In this document: positions 1 through 6,576 of the stretch, piece after piece
How positions within the stretch are numbered: position 1 is the stretch's first letter
Layout of the letters: each line of letters begins with the position of its first letter
Assembly: GCA_041685645.1 (NCBI GenBank)
Contig: JAWLFI010000067.1
Location: 1-12,751 of the forward strand
DNA: 12,751 nucleotides
From: JAWLFI01 sp041685645
GTDB taxonomy: Bacteria > Bacteroidota > Bacteroidia > Chitinophagales > Saprospiraceae
Direction of reading: 5' to 3'
Program-made: the position numbers and the translations under genes
The notes under the pieces: generated by a model
Seen by the model: only the letters and a program-made list of their open reading frames with translations
Databases searched by the model: none
What the model was told of the DNA's origin: nothing

Positions 1-345
1 GGCAGAATTCCAACAAAAGCTCAAAGTGAAGAAGACCTGGAGGGAAGAAGAAATTATAGAAAAGCAGATTTAAAAGATTTCCGAGACGGAGACAGTGAAG
101 ATGTCGTTTATGATACTGGAGTCAATACATTAATTAGCGATAAGTCGAGAGTCATTAAAGGAGGTTCTTGGGCTGATCGTTTATACTGGTTGTCTCCTGG
201 TACACGAAGATATTGGAATGAGGAAAAAGCATCTAGTACCATTGGTTTTAGATGTGCGATGAATCGTCTAGGTTCTAATACCAATGATAGTAAAGCCGGG
301 AATTTCTTTAAGTCTCGTGCGAATAAGGTAGATAGAAGCAGGTAA
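1..345 (+). CDS. gldJ: GldJ-like gliding motility / type IX secretion lipoprotein, C-terminal end (5' truncated by window)
   Basis: Frame 1 is open from the first base to the TAA at 343-345, giving 114 C-terminal residues; the start lies outside the window. The fragment carries the end of a formylglycine-generating-enzyme (sulfatase-modifying factor) fold: VIKGGSW at residues 51-57, then APGTRRY-like SPGTRRYW and a closing IGFRCAMNR. In my recollection GldJ proteins of Bacteroidota have a very similar ending (GGSWxDRxYWLxPGTRRY, then TIGFRCAMxR). GldJ is an outer-membrane lipoprotein that supports gliding and stabilises the GldK part of the type IX secretion machine. The roughly 30-residue polar tail after the fold is basic and Ser/Asn-rich. 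Other family members, such as GldK, share the fold, so the J assignment rests on this ending. The lipoprotein signal cannot be seen. A terminator follows 27 bases after the stop. Confidence 0.8.
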   Translation, partial: GRIPTKAQSEEDLEGRRNYRKADLKDFRDGDSEDVVYDTGVNTLISDKSRVIKGGSWADRLYWLSPGTRRYWNEEKASSTIGFRCAMNRLGSNTNDSKAGNFFKSRANKVDRSR

Positions 346-371
346 GCATGTTTCTTGTATCGACATAAATT

Positions 372-411
372 AAAAAGGCCCGAATTCATTTATGAATCGG
401 GCCTTTTTTTT
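372..411 (+). terminator. Rho-independent terminator after gldJ
   Basis: GGCCCGA (377-383) pairs with TCGGGCC (397-403). The stem extends inward through TTCA/TGAA with one bulged A and a four-base loop. Eight T residues follow (404-411), and an A-run (372-376) precedes the stem, so the element could work on both strands. It ends only 24 bases before the murF start codon. Confidence 0.9.
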
Positions 412-435
412 AAAACCCTGATTGAATAGTTCATC

Positions 436-1770
436 ATGTCTGGTATTGAACGCCTATATCAATTTTACCTCGAACACCCAAAGGTGAGAAAAGACACTCG
501 AGTAGATCTCGAAGATGCCATATATTTTGCTTTGCAAGGAGCTCGTTTTGATGGCAATACATTTGCTAAGAAAGCCCTGGATCAAGGAGCAGCAGCTGTT
601 GTGGTTGACGATTTATCCTTTGTTTCAAAGGATGATGATCGCGTGTTTTATGTGTCTGAAGTACTGAAGACCCTGCAGCAATTAGCATCCTATCACAGAA
701 GCCAATTTCAAGGGAAGGTCATTGCCATTACCGGCTCTAATGGAAAAACCACGACGAAAGAGTTACTTTCGAATGTTTTAAAGCGAACGTATAGCGTTTC
801 AGCTACTCCCGGGAACTATAATAATCATGTCGGGATACCTCTAATGTTATTGGGCACGGCAACGGATGTAGATTTTGCAATTGTCGAAATGGGGGCTTCA
901 GCAGTGGGAGAGATTGAGTCTTATTGTAAAATTGTGCGTCCCGACTACGGACTCATAACAAATATCGGGCAGGCTCACTTAGAGGGTTTTGGTGGAATTG
1001 AAGGGGTAGTAAAAGGAAAAGGGGAGCTATATGACTATTTGGCTAAGACGGATGGTCATGCGTTTTTATGTTCAGATGAAGACTATCTGCATGAAATGGC
1101 GGAAGAGCGGGGCATTGATAATAAAACGGTGTATTACGATTCAGAGATTCCATCCATGACAGGGAGAGAATTTTCCGGTCAATTACTTCGTGAGTATCCC
1201 AATATACTCTGTCAGATTCAAAATCAATCTGGAAATACTCACTTAGTGTCGTCAAATTTACACGGCCTCTATAATTACAGGAATATTCTTGCAGCATTGG
1301 CTGTGGGTTCTTTTTTTAATGTTCCAGCCCATGAAATGGTACGGGCAATTCAGTTATATAAACCTAACAATAACCGATCTCAGATTTATGAGCTGGATGA
1401 TGTTGAATATGTACTTGACGCATATAATGCTAATCCAACCAGTATGAAATTGAGTTTGGAGGCCTTTGTGGAATCAAGGAGCAATGAAAAGATTTTGGTG
1501 ATTGGGGACATGTTAGAGCTGGGGAAATATTCTCAAAAGGCCCACCAGGAAATAGTCGACAACATTCAAAACCTAAAGGGCGTTTCTGAAGTGTTTTTAG
1601 TGGGTAACTGTTTTATGGATACGGATGCGCCTCTTGATTATTCTAAGTTTAAGACAATTGATGAATTAAAGAAAATGTGGAATCCTAAAAATTTTGTGGG
1701 TAAATCGGTTTTCTTGAAGGGGTCGCGATCACTGGAGCTAGAACGACTCATACACAACCGGAAAAAGTGA
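436..1770 (+). CDS. murF: UDP-N-acetylmuramoyl-tripeptide--D-alanyl-D-alanine ligase
   Basis: MurF adds the D-Ala-D-Ala dipeptide to the UDP-MurNAc-tripeptide, the last cytoplasmic step of peptidoglycan precursor synthesis, using ATP. At 444 residues it has normal length and the three Mur-ligase domains are visible. The N-terminal UMP-binding part includes IYFALQGARFDGNTFAKKAL (29-48). The central ATPase has the P-loop GSNGKTTT (100-107), the GNYNNHVG segment (126-133), TNIGQAHLEGFG (175-186) and the KGE motif around K195, where Mur ligases carry a carbamylated lysine. The C-terminal domain has DAYNANPTSM (328-337), GDMLELG (357-363) and LKGSRSLELE (427-436). The ATG at 436 fits the usual N-terminus (short helix, then xDTR). 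No promoter is evident between the preceding terminator and the start, so it may rely on read-through from gldJ. It converges on the next gene with 17 bases between stop codons. Confidence 0.97.
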   Translation: MSGIERLYQFYLEHPKVRKDTRVDLEDAIYFALQGARFDGNTFAKKALDQGAAAVVVDDLSFVSKDDDRVFYVSEVLKTLQQLASYHRSQFQGKVIAITGSNGKTTTKELLSNVLKRTYSVSATPGNYNNHVGIPLMLLGTATDVDFAIVEMGASAVGEIESYCKIVRPDYGLITNIGQAHLEGFGGIEGVVKGKGELYDYLAKTDGHAFLCSDEDYLHEMAEERGIDNKTVYYDSEIPSMTGREFSGQLLREYPNILCQIQNQSGNTHLVSSNLHGLYNYRNILAALAVGSFFNVPAHEMVRAIQLYKPNNNRSQIYELDDVEYVLDAYNANPTSMKLSLEAFVESRSNEKILVIGDMLELGKYSQKAHQEIVDNIQNLKGVSEVFLVGNCFMDTDAPLDYSKFKTIDELKKMWNPKNFVGKSVFLKGSRSLELERLIHNRKK

Positions 1771-1787
1771 ACGATTATGATTTAATA

Positions 1788-2864
1788 TCAATCAATGGCT
1801 CTGTGCAGGGCTTTTACGATGCGCGATGGCAGATAATCCTTTTTACATAGTTCAAAATCCTTTTCAGAACACGGTAGGTATAAATAAGTGCCGGCTGTTG
1901 GATTCGCGTATTTGATTTTCACCCATATTCGTCCTGTTTTATTGCTTTTGACAAAAGAAAGGGGTTGATCTACAGAGGAAGTATCAATAATGAACTCTTG
2001 TAAGTCGGGGTTGTGGTATGGTGTTTCATACACTCGGCTATCTGCTCCGTGGATGGCATACCACATCGCCTGACTTAGCCATTCATAACTCCCCCAATCC
2101 TTTTTGGCGGGAATATCGAGTTGGTAGAGATAAATGAAACTCATATGGGAAGAAATCGAAGCATATTTCAAGATTTGTAGTGCTTCTTCTGATGTATAGC
2201 CCGAAGGATTATTATTAAACTTTGAACGGAAATCTGCTTTTTTGAGCACGTTGGCATTGAAAAGGCAGATGTTCTGGTTTCTAAGAATAGGTTCCCATTC
2301 CCTTTTATTTTCTCTCATTGCTCCCAGGCGGTGATACTCAAAATGGTTTTCTTCCATTTCGACCAGATGAGACCTCGGAGTCTTTTGGATCTGCCATCCC
2401 ATTTCCGAATATCCCGCGGCATACATAGATTCTGAATTATTCCCAATGTGCTTACTGTGATTTAGAAATGGGGTAGCTCCATCGGTGATATGCATTGTGT
2501 TAAAAGGCTCAGACTTCTTCTCATATGTTCCTACTACCTGATCAAAAGCAGCATAAATATCTTTTTCAATGCTCAGAAGGGTATGATGTGGGAGATCGAC
2601 ACATCTTTGCATGATCAGAGAATGGATTTTTTCATTTTTTGTTAATCCTAAATCGACAATTTGTATGTTTGCGAAGTGATCAGATGAAAGGTACAATCTG
2701 CGTCTTACTTCCATAAAGTGATTCAGAGGAGTTTCAATGTAAAAGGTAGGAAGGTCGGGATCAATATCATCGATACTAAGTTGTATCCGTTTTCCCAGTG
2801 ATGAGTTGGGACAGTTTTTTCTCAGTTGAAAAAGTTCTTCAGTAATATCACTTTTATCCTTCAT
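1788..2864 (-). CDS. Degenerate arginase/formimidoylglutamase-superfamily protein, probable pseudoenzyme
   Basis: The 358-residue product matches, from memory, a Bacteroidota ureohydrolase-fold family often labelled formimidoylglutamase. The shared landmarks are RRRLY (54-58), IVDLG (69-73), RLGxxRxN with EPILR (179-195), SGYTSEEALQILKYASIS (221-238), a WYAIHG segment (268-273), DQPLSFVKSNKTGR (299-312) and PCSEKDF (331-337). True ureohydrolases bind two Mn ions through GGDH, DAHxD and SxDxD motifs. Here the corresponding stretches read SIEKD (98-102), TDGAT (127-131) and LFNAN (201-205), so the usual His and Asp ligands are absent. I infer that it is not an arginase-type hydrolase and may bind a ligand or a partner instead. 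No signal peptide or membrane segment is seen, so it is probably cytoplasmic. It is divergent from the amino-acid dehydrogenase, with which it shares an 83-base promoter region. The family assignment is fairly sure; the function is unknown. Confidence 0.72.
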   Translation of the reverse strand: MKDKSDITEELFQLRKNCPNSSLGKRIQLSIDDIDPDLPTFYIETPLNHFMEVRRRLYLSSDHFANIQIVDLGLTKNEKIHSLIMQRCVDLPHHTLLSIEKDIYAAFDQVVGTYEKKSEPFNTMHITDGATPFLNHSKHIGNNSESMYAAGYSEMGWQIQKTPRSHLVEMEENHFEYHRLGAMRENKREWEPILRNQNICLFNANVLKKADFRSKFNNNPSGYTSEEALQILKYASISSHMSFIYLYQLDIPAKKDWGSYEWLSQAMWYAIHGADSRVYETPYHNPDLQEFIIDTSSVDQPLSFVKSNKTGRIWVKIKYANPTAGTYLYLPCSEKDFELCKKDYLPSRIVKALHRAID

Positions 2865-2903
2865 GAATACCCTATTTTAGCGATGTGGAAATTTTGAGAC
2901 ATA

Positions 2904-2934
2904 TAAAGATAATCATTAATCTGTAAGAATCAAA
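2904..2934 (-). promoter_or_regulatory. Predicted promoter of the arginase-like gene
   Basis: On the minus strand TTTG (2934-2931) is followed after 19 bases by TATCTTTA (2911-2904). This matches the Bacteroidota -33 TTTG / -7 TAnnTTTG pattern with one mismatch. It would start transcription roughly 30 bases before the ATG at 2864. I found no equally good match for the dehydrogenase on the plus strand. Prediction by eye only. Confidence 0.45.
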
Positions 2935-2947
2935 AAAAGCAACATAT

Positions 2948-4174
2948 ATGACCCTAAAAGAGTATATCAAACAAGCACCTCAAATCGTATTTGAATGGAA
3001 TGATAGCGAAACAGACGCCCGGGGCTGGGTGGTGATTAATTCATTGAAAAATGGAGCTGCCGGTGGGGGAACCCGCATGCGGAAAGGGCTGAGTAAGGAG
3101 GAAGTTGTCTCCTTATCTAAAGTTATGGAAGTTAAATTTACCGTCAGTGGGCCAAACATAGGCGGTGCCAAATCCGGAATTGATTTTGATCCGTCAGATC
3201 CACGTAGAGTAGAGGTTCTCGAGAGATGGTATAAGGCAGTATTTCCCCTATTAAAGAGCTATTACGGGACGGGAGGGGATCTTAATGTTGATGAGTTACG
3301 AGATGTCATTCCCATCACCGAAGATTTGGGTTTGTGGCATCCACAAGAAGGAATTGTGAATGGCCACTTAAATACTGATCAGGGCGGAAAAGTGAGAAAG
3401 TTGGGTCAGCTAAGATTTGGAGTGGCAAAGGTAATTGAAGACAAGCGATATGCTCCAATCACAGATCGAAAACTAGCTGTTGCAGATATGATCACCGGAT
3501 GGGGAGTAGCTGAATCTGTGAATCACTATTATTCTTTGTTTCACAATGACGAGCTAGCAAATAAAAGAATCATCATTCAAGGTTGGGGCAATGTGGCTTC
3601 AGCAGCAGCGTATTATTTAGCTCAGTCAGGAGGAAAGATTGTAGGAATAATTGATCGCGCCGGAGGAATTATCGACTCCGAAGGTTTGTCCACCAATAGA
3701 GTAAAGGAACTTTTCATGAATAAAAAGGGCAATCAATTAAACGCATCTGATGCGCTGCCTTTTGAAGAGGTAAATAATCAGATTTGGGATCAGGAAGTAG
3801 ATGTTTTCATACCGGGAGCCGCATCTAAAATCATTGACCGTTCCCAGATGGAGCGTCTGATCAATGGAGGACTTCAGGTGATGAGTTGTGGCGCGAACGT
3901 TCCTTTTGTTGATGACAAAGTGTTTTTCGGCCCAACAGCTAAATGGGTGGATAACACAATTAGTCTCATTCCGGACTTTATTGCTAATTGCGGTATGGCT
4001 CGCACATTTGCTTTTCTCATGGAGAACGAAATAGATATTACGGATCAGAATATTTTCACAGATGTATCGCAAACCATCAAAGAAGCACTCCGCGAAATCA
4101 GAACTCAAGATGACAGTCCTCATCAATTGTATCAAAAGGGAATCAAAATCGCATTGCTGAAGGCTAGTAGCTAA
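2948..4174 (+). CDS. Glu/Leu/Phe/Val-type NAD-dependent amino-acid dehydrogenase
   Basis: This 408-residue enzyme belongs to the family that reversibly deaminates amino acids such as glutamate or leucine to 2-oxo acids and ammonia. The N-terminal substrate domain has GAAGGGTRM (36-44), the first lysine in MEVKF (K63), the catalytic lysine in GGAKSGI (K75) and the aspartate in TGGDLNVDE (D111). The C-terminal Rossmann domain has QGWGNVASAA (211-220). An aspartate (D236) sits at the end of the second strand in VGIIDRAGG, which suggests NAD rather than NADP. The subgroup is not the classic 450-residue GdhA; it is shorter and its GGAKSG replaces the usual GGGKGG or GGGKT. I cannot fix the substrate from sequence: glutamate is likely, a branched-chain amino acid is possible. 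The ATG at 2948 gives the expected short N-terminus. It is divergent from the arginase-like gene and converges on pdhC. Confidence 0.94.
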   Translation: MTLKEYIKQAPQIVFEWNDSETDARGWVVINSLKNGAAGGGTRMRKGLSKEEVVSLSKVMEVKFTVSGPNIGGAKSGIDFDPSDPRRVEVLERWYKAVFPLLKSYYGTGGDLNVDELRDVIPITEDLGLWHPQEGIVNGHLNTDQGGKVRKLGQLRFGVAKVIEDKRYAPITDRKLAVADMITGWGVAESVNHYYSLFHNDELANKRIIIQGWGNVASAAAYYLAQSGGKIVGIIDRAGGIIDSEGLSTNRVKELFMNKKGNQLNASDALPFEEVNNQIWDQEVDVFIPGAASKIIDRSQMERLINGGLQVMSCGANVPFVDDKVFFGPTAKWVDNTISLIPDFIANCGMARTFAFLMENEIDITDQNIFTDVSQTIKEALREIRTQDDSPHQLYQKGIKIALLKASS

Positions 4175-4330
4175 GGATTGATTGCTTTTTTTTCGTTGTA
4201 TTGATTTGTCAATATATGGGATTAACCAGTCACAGGATCGGAAGGGGCAAGTACTTCCTGATCGATTGGATTGTTCTCTAGGAGTGGAAAGTTGAAGTAT
4301 AGAGGGCGAGTCCATTTCAGTAGCATAAAG

Positions 4331-4366
4331 AAAAAGGGTGAAATGCTTTTGACATTTCACCCTTTT
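4331..4366 (-). terminator. Hairpin terminator shared by pdhC and the dehydrogenase
   Basis: A perfect 14-bp stem is formed by 4332-4345 and 4353-4366 (AAAAGGGTGAAATG with its complement) around a seven-base loop. Read on the minus strand the stem is followed by a T-rich run (CCCTTTTTCTTTAT), so it best serves pdhC. On the plus strand only four T follow, so it may act more weakly for the dehydrogenase. Confidence 0.85.
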
Positions 4367-4405
4367 GACGTATTTCCAAACCAGCTCGTAAAACGATCCT
4401 GTATC

Positions 4406-5728
4406 TTATACGATCATTCGTAACGGTTCTTCTAATAGGGCTTTTACCGTTTGTAAAAACTTAGCACCAGTAACCCCATCTACTATTCTGTGATCACAGG
4501 ATAAGGTGACTTTCATTTGTTGGCCAATAGATATTTCGCCATCTTTTACTACGGGCACTTCTTGAATTGTACCTACGGCTAGTATGCAGGAGTCGGGTGG
4601 ATTGATAATGGCAGTGAATTCGTCAATATCAAACATGCCCAGATTAGAAATGGTAAAGGTGTTTCCTTGCATTTCTTCTGTAGACAATTTCTTTTCTCTT
4701 GCCTTTCCTGCTTTTTCTTTGACTTCTGCATTGATTTGAGACAATGATTTAAGGTCCGTATTTTTTATTACGGGGACGAGTAGTCCTTCTTCGACGGCCA
4801 CGGCAACGCCCACATTGATATTCGCATTTTTTCTGATCTTATCTCCGAGCCAGGAGGAGTTGACCATGGGGTGTTTACGCAGTGCCATGGCAGAAGCTTT
4901 AACAACTAGATCGTTGAATGATATTTTAGTATCAGTTAGTTCGTTCATTTTCTCTCTGGCCGATATGGCAGCTTGCATATCAATGGTCGAGGTGAGGTAA
5001 AAATGCGGTGCTGAAAACTTGCTTTCCCCAAGTCGTCTGGCAATGGTTTTTCTCATTTGAGAAACAGGTACTTCTTCATCCTCTGCAGCTCCAAAGGAGA
5101 TTTCTTTTGGCTCAGTGGTTTTTTCTTCTTTCTCTTCTAAATAGGATTCAATGTCCCTCCTTACGATTCGCCCATGATCTCCTGAACCCTTAATATCGCT
5201 GAGAGACAAATCATTTTCTTCTGCCATCTTTTTTGCTAAAGGCGAAGCTTTAATGCGTTGACCTTCTCCCTCTGACTGATCCTTTTTGTCGTCAGAAGAG
5301 GATTTATCAGAAGAGGAGTCAGCACCAGACTTTGAGGAATCGTCATCTTCCTTCTTACTCTTTTTATTGTTCTCTGTACTTTCTTCTTTCTTAGCTTTCT
5401 CAGTACTTTCCTCTTTCTTATCTTCCTCAGAACTTTCTTCTTTGCTTTCTGAGGACTCTTCCGCCTCTTTAAGTTGTTCTTCGTAGTCTTCACCTTCTTC
5501 ACCGATTACGGCAATGACGGCATTCACAGGGACAGCACCTTCTTTCACGCCAATATGGAGCAGTACGCCTTCATGGAAACTTTCTAGCTCCATGGTGGCT
5601 TTATCTGTTTCGACTTCGGCTAATATATCCCCGGGTTCGACCTCGTCGCCCTCTTGCTTTAACCATTCTACGATATTGCCCTCTTCCATCGTATCACTCA
5701 TGCGGGGCATTCTTATAATTTCAGCCAT
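4406..5728 (-). CDS. pdhC: Pyruvate dehydrogenase complex E2, dihydrolipoamide acetyltransferase
   Basis: E2 is the core of the pyruvate dehydrogenase complex and passes the acetyl group from E1 to CoA through a lipoyl arm. The 440 residues show one lipoyl domain (1-77) with the lipoylated lysine in ETDKATME (K43). A peripheral-subunit-binding domain follows (about 158-197, IKASPLAKKMAEE then GRIVRRDIESYL). The catalytic acetyltransferase domain (about 218-440) ends with the HRIVDG active site (H413, D417). Between lipoyl and binding domains, residues 79-157 form a linker very rich in Glu, Lys, Ser and Asp, with 9-residue tandem repeats and hardly any Ala or Pro; E2 linkers are usually Ala/Pro-rich. 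Many relatives are longer and have more than one lipoyl domain. E1 and E3 genes are not in the window. A related 2-oxo acid dehydrogenase E2 is possible, but the N-terminus (MPRMSDTMEEG) is typical of PDH. Confidence 0.95.
   Translation of the reverse strand: MAEIIRMPRMSDTMEEGNIVEWLKQEGDEVEPGDILAEVETDKATMELESFHEGVLLHIGVKEGAVPVNAVIAVIGEEGEDYEEQLKEAEESSESKEESSEEDKKEESTEKAKKEESTENNKKSKKEDDDSSKSGADSSSDKSSSDDKKDQSEGEGQRIKASPLAKKMAEENDLSLSDIKGSGDHGRIVRRDIESYLEEKEEKTTEPKEISFGAAEDEEVPVSQMRKTIARRLGESKFSAPHFYLTSTIDMQAAISAREKMNELTDTKISFNDLVVKASAMALRKHPMVNSSWLGDKIRKNANINVGVAVAVEEGLLVPVIKNTDLKSLSQINAEVKEKAGKAREKKLSTEEMQGNTFTISNLGMFDIDEFTAIINPPDSCILAVGTIQEVPVVKDGEISIGQQMKVTLSCDHRIVDGVTGAKFLQTVKALLEEPLRMIV
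5258..5494 (-). repeat. Acidic/lysine-rich low-complexity linker of PdhC with 27-bp tandem repeats
   Basis: Codons 79-157 of pdhC encode the flexible linker. Within it, 27-base units at 5376-5402 and 5403-5429, and a more diverged copy at 5430-5456, encode nonapeptides such as TEKAKKEES and SEEDKKEES (residues 100-117). The unit length keeps the frame. The simple GAA/AAG/TCT composition also creates spurious open frames on both strands. Confidence 0.8.
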
Positions 5729-5748
5729 AGGTATTTATTTTGATGCCC

Positions 5749-5778
5749 CAAAATAAGGAAATTGCTAGTAATCTCAAT
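5749..5778 (-). promoter_or_regulatory. Predicted pdhC promoter
   Basis: On the minus strand ATTG (5778-5775) is followed after 18 bases by TTATTTTG (5756-5749), one mismatch from the TAnnTTTG -7 pattern of Bacteroidota. The leader would be only about 10-15 bases. The match is moderate and made by eye. Confidence 0.33.
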
Positions 5779-5956
5779 GTATTTTGTCCACACATTCTAT
5801 TAAAGGGAATTATGCGACTATACGTTCGCACAAAGTAGGTGAGTGAGACTTCGATCATAGGATTCTCCCTGATAAATAAAAATTATTGTCATTTTCTTCC
5901 CGGTATTGGGTCAATCTGAGTAGTTGAACTCATGCTAATATTGTATATTTACCGAT

Positions 5957-6574
5957 ATGAAATTTTCATCGAAAGTACTAGAAGATGCAGTGGAAGCTTT
6001 TTCATCATTACCCGGGATTGGCAAAAAGAATGCCTTGCGAATGGCATTGTACCTCGCAAACAAAGGCGATGAGAAATCCAAATCATTTGCTGAAGCTATT
6101 CATCGGCTGGGTACATCATTGAAGCAGTGCACCAAATGTCATAATTTTTCTGATAGTGAGGTATGTAATATTTGTCGAGATGTTTCCCGTCGTTCCCATG
6201 TGATTTGCGTTGTGGAATCGGCAAGAGACGTTATGGCTATCGAAGAGACCCAGCAATTCAGCGGAAAATATCACGTGCTTGGTGGAGTCATTTCTCCCAT
6301 AGATGGCATCGGTCCTGAAGATATACAGCTCGCGTCTCTGATTCAGAGGGTCAAAGACGATGAGGTCGAAGAAATTATTATGGCAATCAGTCCATCTATC
6401 GAGGGAGAAACCACCACCTATTATATTTCTCAAAAGCTCAGTAAACTGGATGTTGCGATATCGGTCATAGCGAGAGGTATTTCCTTTGGGGGAGATTTAG
6501 AGTTTGCCGATGAAATTACATTAGGTCGGTCCATTATGGGGCGTCTTCCCTACCAAAATGAAAACAGACTGTGA
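5957..6574 (+). CDS. recR: Recombination mediator protein RecR
   Basis: RecR works with RecO (and RecF) to load RecA onto SSB-coated single-stranded DNA at gaps. The 205-residue length is standard. A helix-hairpin-helix lies at the N-terminus (LPGIGKKNALRMA, 18-30). A C4 zinc finger follows (C58, C61, C70, C73 in CTKC...CNIC). The TOPRIM domain begins near VICVVESARDVMAIE (82-96) and includes EGETTTYYI (149-157). The C-terminal region has ARGISFGGDLEFADEITLGRSIMGR (172-196), matching the family's DLExAD and GR signatures. The start ATG fits the usual N-terminus. Upstream, TAATATTG at 5936-5943 resembles a -7 box and would give a very short leader, but I see no good partner box. Its TGA is followed after two bases by the ATG of the glycosyltransferase, so the two are probably co-transcribed. 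Confidence 0.98.
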   Translation: MKFSSKVLEDAVEAFSSLPGIGKKNALRMALYLANKGDEKSKSFAEAIHRLGTSLKQCTKCHNFSDSEVCNICRDVSRRSHVICVVESARDVMAIEETQQFSGKYHVLGGVISPIDGIGPEDIQLASLIQRVKDDEVEEIIMAISPSIEGETTTYYISQKLSKLDVAISVIARGISFGGDLEFADEITLGRSIMGRLPYQNENRL

Positions 6575-6576
6575 TA

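Noticed and set aside
4183..4191. T-run shortly after the dehydrogenase stop as a separate terminator
   Set aside because: No stable stem precedes it; the downstream hairpin at 4331-4366 is the supported terminator.
3737..4360. 207-residue open frame on the minus strand opposite the dehydrogenase
   Set aside because: It lies antisense to well-conserved dehydrogenase codons and runs through the terminator hairpin; composition and motifs match nothing I know.
5286..5486. Leu/Ser-rich plus-strand frame and Lys-rich minus-strand frame across the PdhC linker
   Set aside because: Both arise from the simple repeated codons of the real linker read in other frames; they have no independent support.
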